DNA from: MESE01 sp036675035
Lineage (GTDB): Bacteria > Pseudomonadota > Gammaproteobacteria > Burkholderiales > Burkholderiaceae_D
Assembly (NCBI GenBank): GCA_036675035.1
Contig: JAKFFO010000210.1
Span: forward strand, 1-35,181
DNA length: 35,181 bases
Reading direction: 5' to 3'
Shown: positions 26,942 through 34,777 of the stretch, piece after piece
How the letters are laid out: every line of letters starts with the position of its first letter
How positions within the stretch are numbered: position 1 is the first letter of the stretch
The notes under the pieces: model-generated
Databases searched by the model: none
What the model saw: the letters and a program-made list of their open reading frames with translations, nothing else
What the model was told of the DNA's origin: nothing
Translations under genes and position numbers: made by a program

Positions 26942-28471
26942 ATGACTGACGAATACGACGGCCTGCAAAAAGAAAAAGACGAAAACTCGATCATCGTCGA
27001 GCGGCGCAGCAAGCTGGCTGCGGTGCGCGAGCGCGGCATCGCGTTTCCGAATGATTTCCGGCCGGCTCACAAGACCGCCGACCTGCAAGCGCAATATGCC
27101 GCAACAGGCCGCGAAGAACTTGAAGCATTGGCAGTCAACGTCACGATCGCCGGTCGCATGATGCTCAAGCGCGAAGCCGGGAAAAAAGCCGCATTCGCCA
27201 CTTTGCAGGATGCATCCGGACCCAGGGCCGACGGCCGCATCCAGCTCTATATCACGGCCGAGAAAACCGGCGAAGCGGAAATGGATGCGTTCCGCCACTA
27301 CGACCTGGGCGATATTCTCGGTATTGAAGGCACGCTGTTCAAGACCAAGACCGACGAGCTGACGGTGCGAGTAACGAAACTTCGCCTGTTGACCAAATCG
27401 CTGCGTCCGCTACCGGACAAATTCCACGGACTTGCGGATCAGGAAACAAAATACCGCCAGCGCTATGTCGACCTGATCATGAACGAGGAAACGCGCCGCA
27501 CCTTCAAGGCGCGCACCGCCGCAATGTCGTCGATTCGCCGCTTCATGGCCGAACATGAATTCATGGAAGTCGAAACACCGATGCTGCACGCCATTCCCGG
27601 CGGCGCGGCAGCCAAGCCGTTCATCACGCATCACAATGCGCTGGACATGCAGATGTTCCTGCGCATCGCGCCGGAGCTGTATCTGAAGCGCCTGGTGGTC
27701 GGCGGTTTCGAACGCGTCTTCGAGGTCAACCGCAACTTCCGCAATGAAGGCGTATCGCCGCGCCACAATCCGGAATTCACGATGATGGAATTCTATGCGG
27801 CCTACGTAGACTACAAGTGGCTGATGGATTTTACCGAAGCGGTGATCCGCCAGGCAGCCATCGACGCGCACGGTACTGCCTCATTGACTTATCAGGGACG
27901 CGAGCTGGATCTGGGCAAACCATTCCAGCGCATGACAATTGTCGGCGCCATCAACAAATATGCGCCGCACTACACGAACGAGCAGTTGCACGACGCGGAA
28001 TTCCTGAAAGCGGAACTGAAGAAATTCGGGGTCAAGCCGCATGTCATTTCCGGCCTCGGCGCATTGCAACTCTCGCTGTTTGAAGAGACCGCCGAGTCGC
28101 AACTTTGGGAACCGACTTATATCATCGACTATCCGGTCGAAGTGTCGCCGCTGGCGCGCGCGTCCGATACTGTGCCCGACATTACCGAGCGCTTCGAGCT
28201 GTTCATCACCGGCCGGGAAATCGCCAACGGCTTTTCAGAGTTGAATGATGCCGAAGACCAGGCCGCCCGCTTTCAGGCACAGGTCGCGGCCAAGGATGCA
28301 GGCGATGAAGAAGCGATGTATTACGACGCAGACTACATTCGCGCTCTCGAATACGGTTTGCCGCCAACCGGCGGTTGCGGGATCGGCATCGATCGCCTGA
28401 TGATGCTGATTACCGATTCGCCGAATATTCGCGACGTGATCCTGTTTCCGCATCTGCGGCGCGAAGACTGA
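26942..28471 (+). CDS. lysS: Lysyl-tRNA synthetase, class II
   Basis: A 509-residue class II LysRS. The N-terminal OB-fold anticodon-binding domain (about 60-175, VNVTIAGRMMLKREAGKKAAFATLQD) is followed by the catalytic domain. Motif 1 is near the FMAEHEFMEVETPML segment; motif 2 is FEVNRNFRNEGVSPRHNPEFTMMEFY; motif 3 is GCGIGIDRLMMLITDSPNIRDVILFP. The ATG at 26942, four bases after prfB, is the start; a longer in-frame reading inside prfB is a shadow. The pair prfB-lysS is typical. A strong hairpin follows about 40 bp after the stop. Confidence 0.98.
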   Translation: MTDEYDGLQKEKDENSIIVERRSKLAAVRERGIAFPNDFRPAHKTADLQAQYAATGREELEALAVNVTIAGRMMLKREAGKKAAFATLQDASGPRADGRIQLYITAEKTGEAEMDAFRHYDLGDILGIEGTLFKTKTDELTVRVTKLRLLTKSLRPLPDKFHGLADQETKYRQRYVDLIMNEETRRTFKARTAAMSSIRRFMAEHEFMEVETPMLHAIPGGAAAKPFITHHNALDMQMFLRIAPELYLKRLVVGGFERVFEVNRNFRNEGVSPRHNPEFTMMEFYAAYVDYKWLMDFTEAVIRQAAIDAHGTASLTYQGRELDLGKPFQRMTIVGAINKYAPHYTNEQLHDAEFLKAELKKFGVKPHVISGLGALQLSLFEETAESQLWEPTYIIDYPVEVSPLARASDTVPDITERFELFITGREIANGFSELNDAEDQAARFQAQVAAKDAGDEEAMYYDADYIRALEYGLPPTGGCGIGIDRLMMLITDSPNIRDVILFPHLRRED

Positions 28472-28794
28472 CACCATCTATTAATGTTGGCGGGGTGGCA
28501 TTTCGCGCAATCCGAAGCGTTTCGATTCAGTCAAGGCTGAATCGAAACGCTTCGTTCGCCTCTGCTGCACGCTCGCGCTAACCTGTTTCCCCAACTTCTG
28601 TAAGATCGGCAACTATCGTTCCCGCTGATGGCAACCGCATTCTTCTGTCATTCATGCAACTTCATGCGTTATGCGACCGGCATTCCGACGTTACAAAGCC
28701 TTACATCTGACACATTCTGGCGCTAGATTCGGTACTGGTTAGCCCCGATAATTTGCCCATGCAAATGCAGGATGCAATCTAACTGGAGAACGCA
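28472..28794. other. lysS to glycine-zipper gene intergenic region
   Basis: This 323-bp gap holds the hairpin at 28513-28554 and, in its second half, the upstream region of the glycine-zipper gene. At 28690-28712 the sequence repeats TTACA twice at 10-bp period (28691-28695, 28701-28705) followed by CTGACA (28707-28712), which resembles direct-repeat binding sites of OmpR/CpxR-type response regulators. A GGAG ribosome site precedes the ATG at 28795. No gene was found in the gap. Confidence 0.35.
28513..28554. terminator. Perfect 18-bp inverted repeat after lysS
   Basis: The left arm 28513-28530 (CGAAGCGTTTCGATTCAG) and right arm 28537-28554 are exact reverse complements, with a six-base loop (TCAAGG). 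Forty-one bases after the lysS stop it would give a very stable hairpin. It lacks a following T-run on the plus strand, so it may instead be a factor-dependent or processing hairpin, or a dispersed repeat. The call as a terminator is tentative. Confidence 0.45.
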
Positions 28795-29517
28795 ATGGAA
28801 ACAAATAAAACGCCGAATCGAATTCATCCGCTGATTGCCGCCGCCGCTGTGTCGGTGATGCTGGTCAGCCTGGTCGGGGTCGCGGCAATTACCGGTGTGC
28901 TTCCAAACTCGCATAGCTCGGCGACGCCGGCTGCAGTAGCGGCGCCGGTAGTCAGCACGACTCCGGTAGGACCGGCCACTCCGGTCGCCGTCGCGGATCC
29001 AGCGCCTACTCCGTCGGCGGATGCAAAAACTGCGGCCAACAACGTGGTTAATCCGCCGAAACGCGTCGCCGCAGCGCCGGCACCGAAGTCGTATGCACCA
29101 ACTGAAACCAGGACGCCCCGACCACAGCCGCGCACCTATCAGAATGCCGAACCGGTCGTCGTTGCGCAGGCACCGAGAACTTGCAACAGCTGCGGCCGCG
29201 TAGAATCGGTTCAGGCAGTGCAGACCCAGGCGCAGCCCAGCGGTTTGGGTGTTGTGGCCGGCGCGGTATTAGGTGGCGTGCTTGGGAATCAGGTGGGTGG
29301 CGGTAACGGCAAGAAACTGGCGACGGTTGCCGGTGCCGTCGGTGGCGGATTCGCGGGTAACGAAGTCGAGAAACGCACGCGTGCAACGACCACCTACCAG
29401 GTTCGGGTCCGCATGGACAACGGCACTGTTCGCACCTTCCCGTACAATAACCAGCCGAACTGGAATATCGGCGACCGCATCAATGTAGTCGACGGGTACC
29501 TGACGTCGCAAGCCTGA
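28795..29517 (+). CDS. Glycine zipper 2TM domain envelope protein
   Basis: A 240-residue envelope protein. A hydrophobic helix (about residues 12-34) serves as membrane anchor or uncleaved signal. It is followed by a long Ala/Pro/Thr/Val-rich linker (42-125) and a CNSC pair (130-133). A glycine zipper (150-190, GVVAGAVLGGVLGNQVGGG, then AGAVGGGFAGNEVEK) comes next. A C-terminal domain follows (200-238, YQVRVRMDNGTVRTF). The zipper and C-terminal part match the SlyB/Rickettsia 17-kDa antigen-like family (DUF/glycine zipper 2TM). There is no lipobox, unlike SlyB, so it is probably anchored in the inner membrane. The function is unknown; related proteins affect envelope stability. It stands alone between lysS and the isc operon's end. 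Confidence 0.85.
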   Translation: METNKTPNRIHPLIAAAAVSVMLVSLVGVAAITGVLPNSHSSATPAAVAAPVVSTTPVGPATPVAVADPAPTPSADAKTAANNVVNPPKRVAAAPAPKSYAPTETRTPRPQPRTYQNAEPVVVAQAPRTCNSCGRVESVQAVQTQAQPSGLGVVAGAVLGGVLGNQVGGGNGKKLATVAGAVGGGFAGNEVEKRTRATTTYQVRVRMDNGTVRTFPYNNQPNWNIGDRINVVDGYLTSQA

Positions 29518-29551
29518 TCACCGAACCGGCACCGGGCTTTCTGGTTCAAAT

Positions 29552-29579
29552 AAAAAAGCGGCATCGATGCCGCTTTTTT
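29552..29579. terminator. Bidirectional intrinsic terminator
   Basis: A 28-bp perfect palindrome: six A, GCGGCAT, then the reverse complement ending in six T (seven on the plus strand). It gives a GC stem followed by a T-run on both strands, so it terminates the glycine-zipper gene from the left and the isc operon from the right. The iscX stop codon (29579-29581) overlaps its edge. Confidence 0.9.
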
Positions 29580-29773
29580 TATTCCGCTTCTTCTATCCAT
29601 GCGGCCTGGATCGCTTCCAGGATTTTTTCTCCAGACCGATTCGGATCATCGTCAAAATCGTCCAGTTCGCATACCCATCTGTGCAGGTCGGTAAAGCGAA
29701 TCGTCAGCGGATCGATATCCGGGAATTTGTCGCACAATTCCTCGGCGATGCGGGTGGTATCAGTCCATTTCAT
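29579..29773 (-). CDS. iscX: Fe-S cluster assembly protein IscX
   Basis: A 64-residue acidic protein, the last gene of the isc operon. It has the family's MKWTDTTRIAEEL start, RFTDLHRWVCELDDFDDDP core and KILEAIQAAWIEEAE end. IscX binds IscS and iron and tunes the rate of cluster assembly in competition with frataxin (CyaY). It lies 24 bp after fdx. Its stop codon is in the terminator. Confidence 0.95.
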   Translation of the reverse strand: MKWTDTTRIAEELCDKFPDIDPLTIRFTDLHRWVCELDDFDDDPNRSGEKILEAIQAAWIEEAE

Positions 29774-29797
29774 CGGCGTCTCCAGGTCAATCCAGAA

Positions 29798-30136
29798 TCA
29801 ATTATTCTCGCGCGCATGATTGATCGTGTACTTCGGAATTTCGACCACCAGGTCTTCGTCGCCAAGGACCACCTGGCAAGACAGGCGCGAAGTCGCTTCC
29901 AGTCCCCAGGCCATGTCCAGTAAATCCTCTTCCTTTTCCTGCGGCTCGTTCAGCGAGTCGAAACCTTCGCGAATCACCACATGGCAAGTGGTGCAGGCGC
30001 AGGATTTTTCGCATGCGTGTTCGATCTCGACATCGCTGTCCAGCAATGCATCGCATAGCGTCTTGCCGGAAGGCGCATTGATGACAGTACCCTCGGGGCA
30101 CAAAGTAGCGTGAGGCAATACAACGATCTGGGGCAC
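29798..30136 (-). CDS. fdx: ISC-type [2Fe-2S] ferredoxin
   Basis: A 112-residue adrenodoxin-like ferredoxin. Ligands are Cys42, Cys48, Cys51 and Cys87 in HACEKSCACTTCH and RLSCQ, and the C-terminus is PKYTINHAREN as in the E. coli Fdx. It supplies electrons for cluster assembly on IscU. I start it at a GTG (30134-30136), where similarity begins (VPQIVVLPH) with AAGGAA six bases upstream; an earlier in-frame ATG at 30202 would add 22 unrelated residues. It lies 95 bp downstream of hscA. Confidence 0.95.
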   Translation of the reverse strand: MPQIVVLPHATLCPEGTVINAPSGKTLCDALLDSDVEIEHACEKSCACTTCHVVIREGFDSLNEPQEKEEDLLDMAWGLEATSRLSCQVVLGDEDLVVEIPKYTINHARENN

Positions 30137-30231
30137 GTCAAGTTCCTTGTCTCGCTCGTATCGGGTGTGTGGATACGAGCGCGTTAGTGATGCAAAATCC
30201 ATGCACCGATACCGGGCATGAATACTCTATT

Positions 30232-32097
30232 TCAGATCAGTTCGTCGAGCCGTTTCCCAGCCAAGGCAGTGCGTACGCTTTTATCCATTCTGCGTGCGGC
30301 AAATTCTTCGGTGCCACGCGCGAGCGCTGCAACCGCCGCCTTGATCGCGTCATGATCGTCGCTTTGCATTTGGCGGCGCACCGCATTCATGAGCATATCT
30401 ATTTCGGCTCGTTCCGCGTCGGACATCAGATTGCCGTCCGCATCGAGCGCAGACTGTGTTGCCAGCAGAATCCTTTCCGCCTCGACCTGCTCTTCCCGCA
30501 ATGCCCGTTGCTTCAGGTCGATATCGGCCGACTTGAACGAATCCTGCAGCATCGTCGCGATTTCATCATCGCTCAGCCCATACGATGGCTTGACGGTAAT
30601 CGCGGCTTCCACGCCCGATTGCAATTCGCGCGCCGACACCGACAGCAATCCATCGGCATCGACCTGATAAGTGATGCGGATGCGCGCCGCACCAGCCGCC
30701 ATCGGCGGAATGCCACGCAATTCGAATCTGGCCAGCGAGCGGCAATCCGAAACAAGATCGCGTTCGCCCTGTGTGACATGAATCGCCATTGCAGTCTGGC
30801 CATCCTTGAATGTCGTGAATTCCTGCGCGCGCGCGCAGGGAATGGTCGAATTCCTCGGAATCACTTTTTCAACCAGGCCGCCCATTGTTTCGATACCGAG
30901 CGACAGCGGAATCACGTCCAGCAACAACCAGTCGTCGCCGGGAGCGCGGTTACCGGCAAGCAAATTCGCCTGGATCGCTGCGCCGAGCGCCACCACCTTG
31001 TCCGGATCGATATTGGCGAGCGGCGTCGTCTGAAAAAATTCACCGACGGCTTTACGTACGTGCGGCATGCGGGTCGCGCCGCCGACCAGTACCACGCCAT
31101 CGACGTCGTCGACCGTCAAGGAAGCATCACGCAACGCCTTGCGCGTCGGCGTAATGGTCTTGGCCACAAGATGCCGGGTAATCTGCGCAAAGATATCGGC
31201 GGACAGGGTCACGCGCACTTCCTCACCCGAACCGAGTATTGCATCGATGTGGGTTTCGCTCCTGGACGACAGCAGCTCTTTCGCCTCGCGCGCCTTGACC
31301 ATCAGCACACGCGTGTCTTCATCGGACAATGGCGCCAGCTTGGACTGCTCGATAACCCAGCACAGCACCCGGTGATCGAAGTCGTCGCCGCCCAGAGCGG
31401 AGTCTCCACCGGTCGCCAGCACTTCAAATACGCCCTTGGTCAGCTTCAGGATCGACACATCGAAGGTGCCGCCGCCGAGATCATAGACTGCATAAATCCC
31501 TTCCGACGCATTGTCCAGGCCATAGGCGATTGCCGCTGCGGTCGGTTCATTCAGCAGGCGCAGCACATTCAGGCCGGCCAGCTTAGCCGCATCCTTGGTC
31601 GCCTGGCGCTGCGCATCGTCAAAGTAGGCCGGCACAGTGACGACGGCGCCGACCAGTTCATCTCCGAGCGCGTCTTCCGCCTGCTGACGCAGGGTCGCAA
31701 GAATCTCGGCCGAAATTTCCACCGGGCTTTTCACGCCGGCCGCGGTTTTCAGCTGCACCATTCCGGGCATATCGAGAAAATCGTAAGGCAGGTTTTCTAC
31801 GTAAGCGATATCTTTCAGGCCGCGCCCCATGAAACGCTTGACCGAAACAATGGTGTTGCGGGGGTCGGTAGTCTGCGCAGCCTGTGCCTTGTAACCGATC
31901 TGGGCACGGCCATTCGGCAGGTATCGGACGATCGACGGCAGCAGCGAGCGACCTTCTTCGTCATTCAAGACTTCCGGGATGCTGTTGCGCACCGTTGCAA
32001 CCAGTGAATTCGTTGTCCCGAGGTCGATGCCGACAGCCAGCCGATGCTGGTGCGGCGCCGTCGACATGCCGGGTTCCGAGATTTGGAGAAGAGCCAT
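30232..32097 (-). CDS. hscA: Fe-S assembly Hsp70-type chaperone HscA
   Basis: A 621-residue Hsp70 specialised for Fe-S assembly. It hydrolyses ATP, stimulated by HscB, and binds the LPPVK motif of IscU. The nucleotide-binding domain begins VGIDLGTTNSLVATV (DLGTTN 25-30), with a second phosphate loop in YDLGGGTFDVSIL. A substrate-binding domain and helical lid follow. The first residues, MALLQISEPG, are nearly those of E. coli HscA, which identifies it over DnaK. The length is typical (E. coli 616). Its start is 13 bp after hscB's stop. Confidence 0.97.
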   Translation of the reverse strand: MALLQISEPGMSTAPHQHRLAVGIDLGTTNSLVATVRNSIPEVLNDEEGRSLLPSIVRYLPNGRAQIGYKAQAAQTTDPRNTIVSVKRFMGRGLKDIAYVENLPYDFLDMPGMVQLKTAAGVKSPVEISAEILATLRQQAEDALGDELVGAVVTVPAYFDDAQRQATKDAAKLAGLNVLRLLNEPTAAAIAYGLDNASEGIYAVYDLGGGTFDVSILKLTKGVFEVLATGGDSALGGDDFDHRVLCWVIEQSKLAPLSDEDTRVLMVKAREAKELLSSRSETHIDAILGSGEEVRVTLSADIFAQITRHLVAKTITPTRKALRDASLTVDDVDGVVLVGGATRMPHVRKAVGEFFQTTPLANIDPDKVVALGAAIQANLLAGNRAPGDDWLLLDVIPLSLGIETMGGLVEKVIPRNSTIPCARAQEFTTFKDGQTAMAIHVTQGERDLVSDCRSLARFELRGIPPMAAGAARIRITYQVDADGLLSVSARELQSGVEAAITVKPSYGLSDDEIATMLQDSFKSADIDLKQRALREEQVEAERILLATQSALDADGNLMSDAERAEIDMLMNAVRRQMQSDDHDAIKAAVAALARGTEEFAARRMDKSVRTALAGKRLDELI

Positions 32098-32110
32098 TTA
32101 GTGTCGCTTG

Positions 32111-32623
32111 CTATTCGATCGTTTCAAAGATATGCCCGATTTCTTCCTTGAATTTTTCCAGGAACATCAATTGACGCACGCCTTGCGCTGCCTGCACATA
32201 ATCATTTGCATCAAGCAGCCGGCCAATCTGGCCGATTTCTTCTTTGCGGGCGCTACGCAATTCAACATCCAGCTTTTCGAGCGCATCGATATCTTTTGTC
32301 GCTTTCGCCTCTTCCAATGCATCGCGCCACTCCATCTGCTGCATCAGGAAATCGCGCGGCATCGCGGTATTGGATTCGGTCTGCAGGTCGACGCCATTCA
32401 ATTCACAAAGATAAGCGGCACGCCTGAACGGGCTTTTCAGGGTCTGATATGCCTCATTGGCACGCGTCGCCCATTGCATCGCAACCCGCTTTTCGGAACC
32501 GGTCGCATTTGAGAACTTGTCGGGATGAACCTGGTTCTGCACTTCGTGATAAGCCGTATCCAGTGCCGCCATGTCGAGCGTGAAGCGCTGCGGCAAATGA
32601 AAAAGGTCGAAGTGGTTTTGCAT
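32111..32623 (-). CDS. hscB: Fe-S assembly J-type co-chaperone HscB
   Basis: A 170-residue co-chaperone with an N-terminal J domain (about 1-75). The HPDKF motif (His33-Pro34-Asp35) stimulates HscA ATPase. The C-terminal three-helix domain (about 85-170) binds IscU. No N-terminal zinc finger is present, as usual for proteobacteria. It starts directly downstream of a terminator-like hairpin that separates it from iscA, and reads into hscA. Confidence 0.96.
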   Translation of the reverse strand: MQNHFDLFHLPQRFTLDMAALDTAYHEVQNQVHPDKFSNATGSEKRVAMQWATRANEAYQTLKSPFRRAAYLCELNGVDLQTESNTAMPRDFLMQQMEWRDALEEAKATKDIDALEKLDVELRSARKEEIGQIGRLLDANDYVQAAQGVRQLMFLEKFKEEIGHIFETIE

Positions 32624-32630
32624 GATTATT

Positions 32631-32664
32631 CAAAATAAAAGCCTGTCCGTACTTCAACAGGCTT
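32631..32664 (-). terminator. Terminator-like hairpin (attenuator) between iscA and hscB
   Basis: On the minus strand the 8-bp arms AAGCCTGT and ACAGGCTT (32657-32664 and 32639-32646) enclose a ten-base loop and are followed by TTTTATTTT. This is the shape of an intrinsic terminator, placed directly before hscB inside the operon. A second weaker hairpin (AATCCG/CGGATT, 32681-32700) precedes it. Confidence 0.7.
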
Positions 32665-32700
32665 GGTCGAAACGCGGCTGAATCCGCTTGGATACGGATT

Positions 32701-33024
32701 CTATATGCGAAAGCTTTCTCCGCAGCCGCACTCATCCTTCACATTCGGATTACGGAACTTGAACCCTTCGTTCAAGCCTTCGCGCTCGAAATCAAGCTCC
32801 GTACCATCGATATACGGCAGGCTTTTCGGATCGACGAATAATTTGACGCCGTGCGATTCAAACACATTATCTTCGGGGCTGCCGTCGTCCACGTATTCCA
32901 GTTTGTATGCGAGACCGGAGCACCCGGTCGTGCGTACGCCGAAACGCAGGCCGACACCTTTGCCGCGCCGCTCAAGATAACGGTTAATGTGTTTTGCAGC
33001 TTTTTCAGTCAACGTGATTGCCAT
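32701..33024 (-). CDS. iscA: A-type Fe-S carrier protein IscA
   Basis: A 107-residue A-type carrier. The three conserved cysteines are Cys35 (TTGCSGL), Cys99 and Cys101 (ECGCGESF). It starts MAITLTEKAAKHI at the ATG at 33022-33024 with a GGAG site eight bases upstream; a longer in-frame reading is not supported by similarity. It receives or delivers [Fe-S] clusters, probably [4Fe-4S]. It lies between iscU (52-bp gap) and hscB. Confidence 0.97.
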   Translation of the reverse strand: MAITLTEKAAKHINRYLERRGKGVGLRFGVRTTGCSGLAYKLEYVDDGSPEDNVFESHGVKLFVDPKSLPYIDGTELDFEREGLNEGFKFRNPNVKDECGCGESFRI

Positions 33025-33076
33025 GATTTTTTCTCCACTCCTTCCGTCGAGCGGAAAGAGAACACTCGTTGCAGTC

Positions 33077-33478
33077 TTATGCAGCTTCTGTCGATTCGAC
33101 GCCGTGCTTGGTCTTGTAATCGAGTACGGCCGCCTTGATCGCATCTTCCGCCAGAATCGAGCAGTGAATTTTCACGGGCGGCAATGCAAGCTCTTCCGCA
33201 ATTTGCGTATTTTTGATCGACATCGCCTGGTCCAGAGTCTTGCCCTTGACCCATTCGGTAACCAGCGACGAAGACGCAATCGCCGAGCCGCAGCCGTAGG
33301 TCTTGAACTTGGCATCTTCGATTACACCGCCTGCACCGACCTTGATCTGCAGCTTCATCACGTCGCCGCAGGCCGGCGCACCGACCATGCCGGTACCGAC
33401 CGACTCGTCGCCCTTTTCGAAGGCGCCGACGTTGCGCGGATTTTCGTAGTGATCGAGAACTTTGTCTGAGTAAGCCAT
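33077..33478 (-). CDS. iscU: Fe-S cluster assembly scaffold IscU
   Basis: A 133-residue scaffold (E. coli 128). Cluster ligands Cys37 (PACGD), Cys63 (YGCGSA) and Cys106 (IHCSIL), with Asp39 and His105, are all present. LPPVK at residues 99-103 is the HscA recognition site. It accepts sulfur from IscS and builds the [2Fe-2S] cluster. It follows iscS by 25 bp with a good ribosome site (AGGAGGTTC). Confidence 0.98.
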   Translation of the reverse strand: MAYSDKVLDHYENPRNVGAFEKGDESVGTGMVGAPACGDVMKLQIKVGAGGVIEDAKFKTYGCGSAIASSSLVTEWVKGKTLDQAMSIKNTQIAEELALPPVKIHCSILAEDAIKAAVLDYKTKHGVESTEAA

Positions 33479-33503
33479 TTTGAACCTCCTGAATACTGTG
33501 TAA

Positions 33504-34757
33504 TTAGTGTGCTGCCCACTGGATGGAACTGATATCGATTCCTTCCTTGTACATGTCCCATAGCGGCGAGAGTTCGCGCAGTTTCGCTACCTTCGCCTTG
33601 ATCAGGTCGATCGTGAAGTCGATATCTTGTTCCGTCGTAAAGCGTCCGAATGTAAAACGGATCGAGCTATGCGCCAACTCGTCGCTGCGGCCCAATGCCC
33701 GCAACACATACGACGGCTCCAGACTGGCCGAAGTACACGCCGAACCGGACGACACCGCAATATCCTTGATCGCCATGATCAGCGACTCGCCTTCGACATA
33801 ATTGAAACTGACGTTCAGGTTATGCGGGACGCGGTGCGCCATGTCGCCATTGACATACACTTCTTCCATTTCCTGCAAACCCTTGGCAAGCCGGTCGCGC
33901 AAAGCGGTAATGCGCGCAATCTCGCTATCCATTTCTTCCCTGGCAATCCGGAATGCCTCGCCCATGCCGACGATCTGATGCGTCGGCAATGTGCCGGAAC
34001 GCAAGCCGCGCTCGTGACCGCCACCGTGCATTTGCGCTTCGATCCGCACCCGTGGCTTGCGCCGTACATACAAGGCGCCGATACCCTTGGGTCCGTAGGT
34101 TTTGTGCGCGGTAAACGTCATCAGGTCGACTTTGGTTTTTTGCAAATCGATCGGCATCTTGCCGGTTGCCTGCGCCGCGTCGCAATGGAAGATAATGCCC
34201 TTCTTGCGACACAATTCAGCAATCTCGTCGATCGGCTGGATCACACCGATCTCATTATTGACGAGCATTACCGATACCAGGATCGTGTCGGGACGGATAG
34301 CTTCGGCAAGCTGCTCGATCGTGATCAGTCCGTTGTCCTGCGGTTGCAGGTAGGTGGCCTCGAATCCCTGCCGCTCCAGTTCGCGTACCGTATCAAGCAC
34401 GGCCTTATGCTCGGTCTTGACGGTAATGATGTGCTTGCCCTTGGTTTTGTAAAAATGCGCCGCACCCTTGAGCGCAAGATTGTTACCCTCGGTGGCACCG
34501 GAAGTCCAGATGATTTCCCGCGGATCTGCGTTGACCAGCGCGGCAACATGCCCACGTGCCTCTTCCACCGCCTTTTCGGCCGTCCAGCCATACATATGGC
34601 TGCGCGAAGCCGGGTTGCCGAACTGCTCACGCAGATAAGGGATCATCTTGTCCGCTACCCGCGGATCAATCGGCGTCGTCGCTGAATAATCCAGGTAGAC
34701 CGGAAAGTGCGGGGCCTTGATGGTATCCAGCAGGCTTTTTTCCAAGGGGGCATTCAT
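33504..34757 (-). CDS. iscS: Cysteine desulfurase IscS
   Basis: A PLP-dependent enzyme taking sulfur from L-cysteine. The chosen start (ATG, 34755-34757) gives 417 residues, about 13 more at the N-terminus than E. coli IscS (404), before the family core LDYSATTPIDPRV. Lys219 in TAHKTYGPKG binds PLP. Cys341 in SSGSACTSASLEP is the persulfide cysteine on the mobile loop (IscS type, long loop). GGAG lies nine bases before this ATG. An alternative ATG at 34770-34772 would add five residues. It begins 20 bp after iscR and leads the scaffold genes. Confidence 0.97.
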   Translation of the reverse strand: MNAPLEKSLLDTIKAPHFPVYLDYSATTPIDPRVADKMIPYLREQFGNPASRSHMYGWTAEKAVEEARGHVAALVNADPREIIWTSGATEGNNLALKGAAHFYKTKGKHIITVKTEHKAVLDTVRELERQGFEATYLQPQDNGLITIEQLAEAIRPDTILVSVMLVNNEIGVIQPIDEIAELCRKKGIIFHCDAAQATGKMPIDLQKTKVDLMTFTAHKTYGPKGIGALYVRRKPRVRIEAQMHGGGHERGLRSGTLPTHQIVGMGEAFRIAREEMDSEIARITALRDRLAKGLQEMEEVYVNGDMAHRVPHNLNVSFNYVEGESLIMAIKDIAVSSGSACTSASLEPSYVLRALGRSDELAHSSIRFTFGRFTTEQDIDFTIDLIKAKVAKLRELSPLWDMYKEGIDISSIQWAAH

Positions 34758-34777
34758 GCTTTTCAACTCCATTCGAC

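Noticed and set aside
30137..30202. A 22-residue N-terminal extension of the ferredoxin from an upstream ATG
   Set aside because: ISC ferredoxins begin at M/V-P-x-I-V. The GTG at 30134-30136 has a good AAGGAA site at proper spacing.
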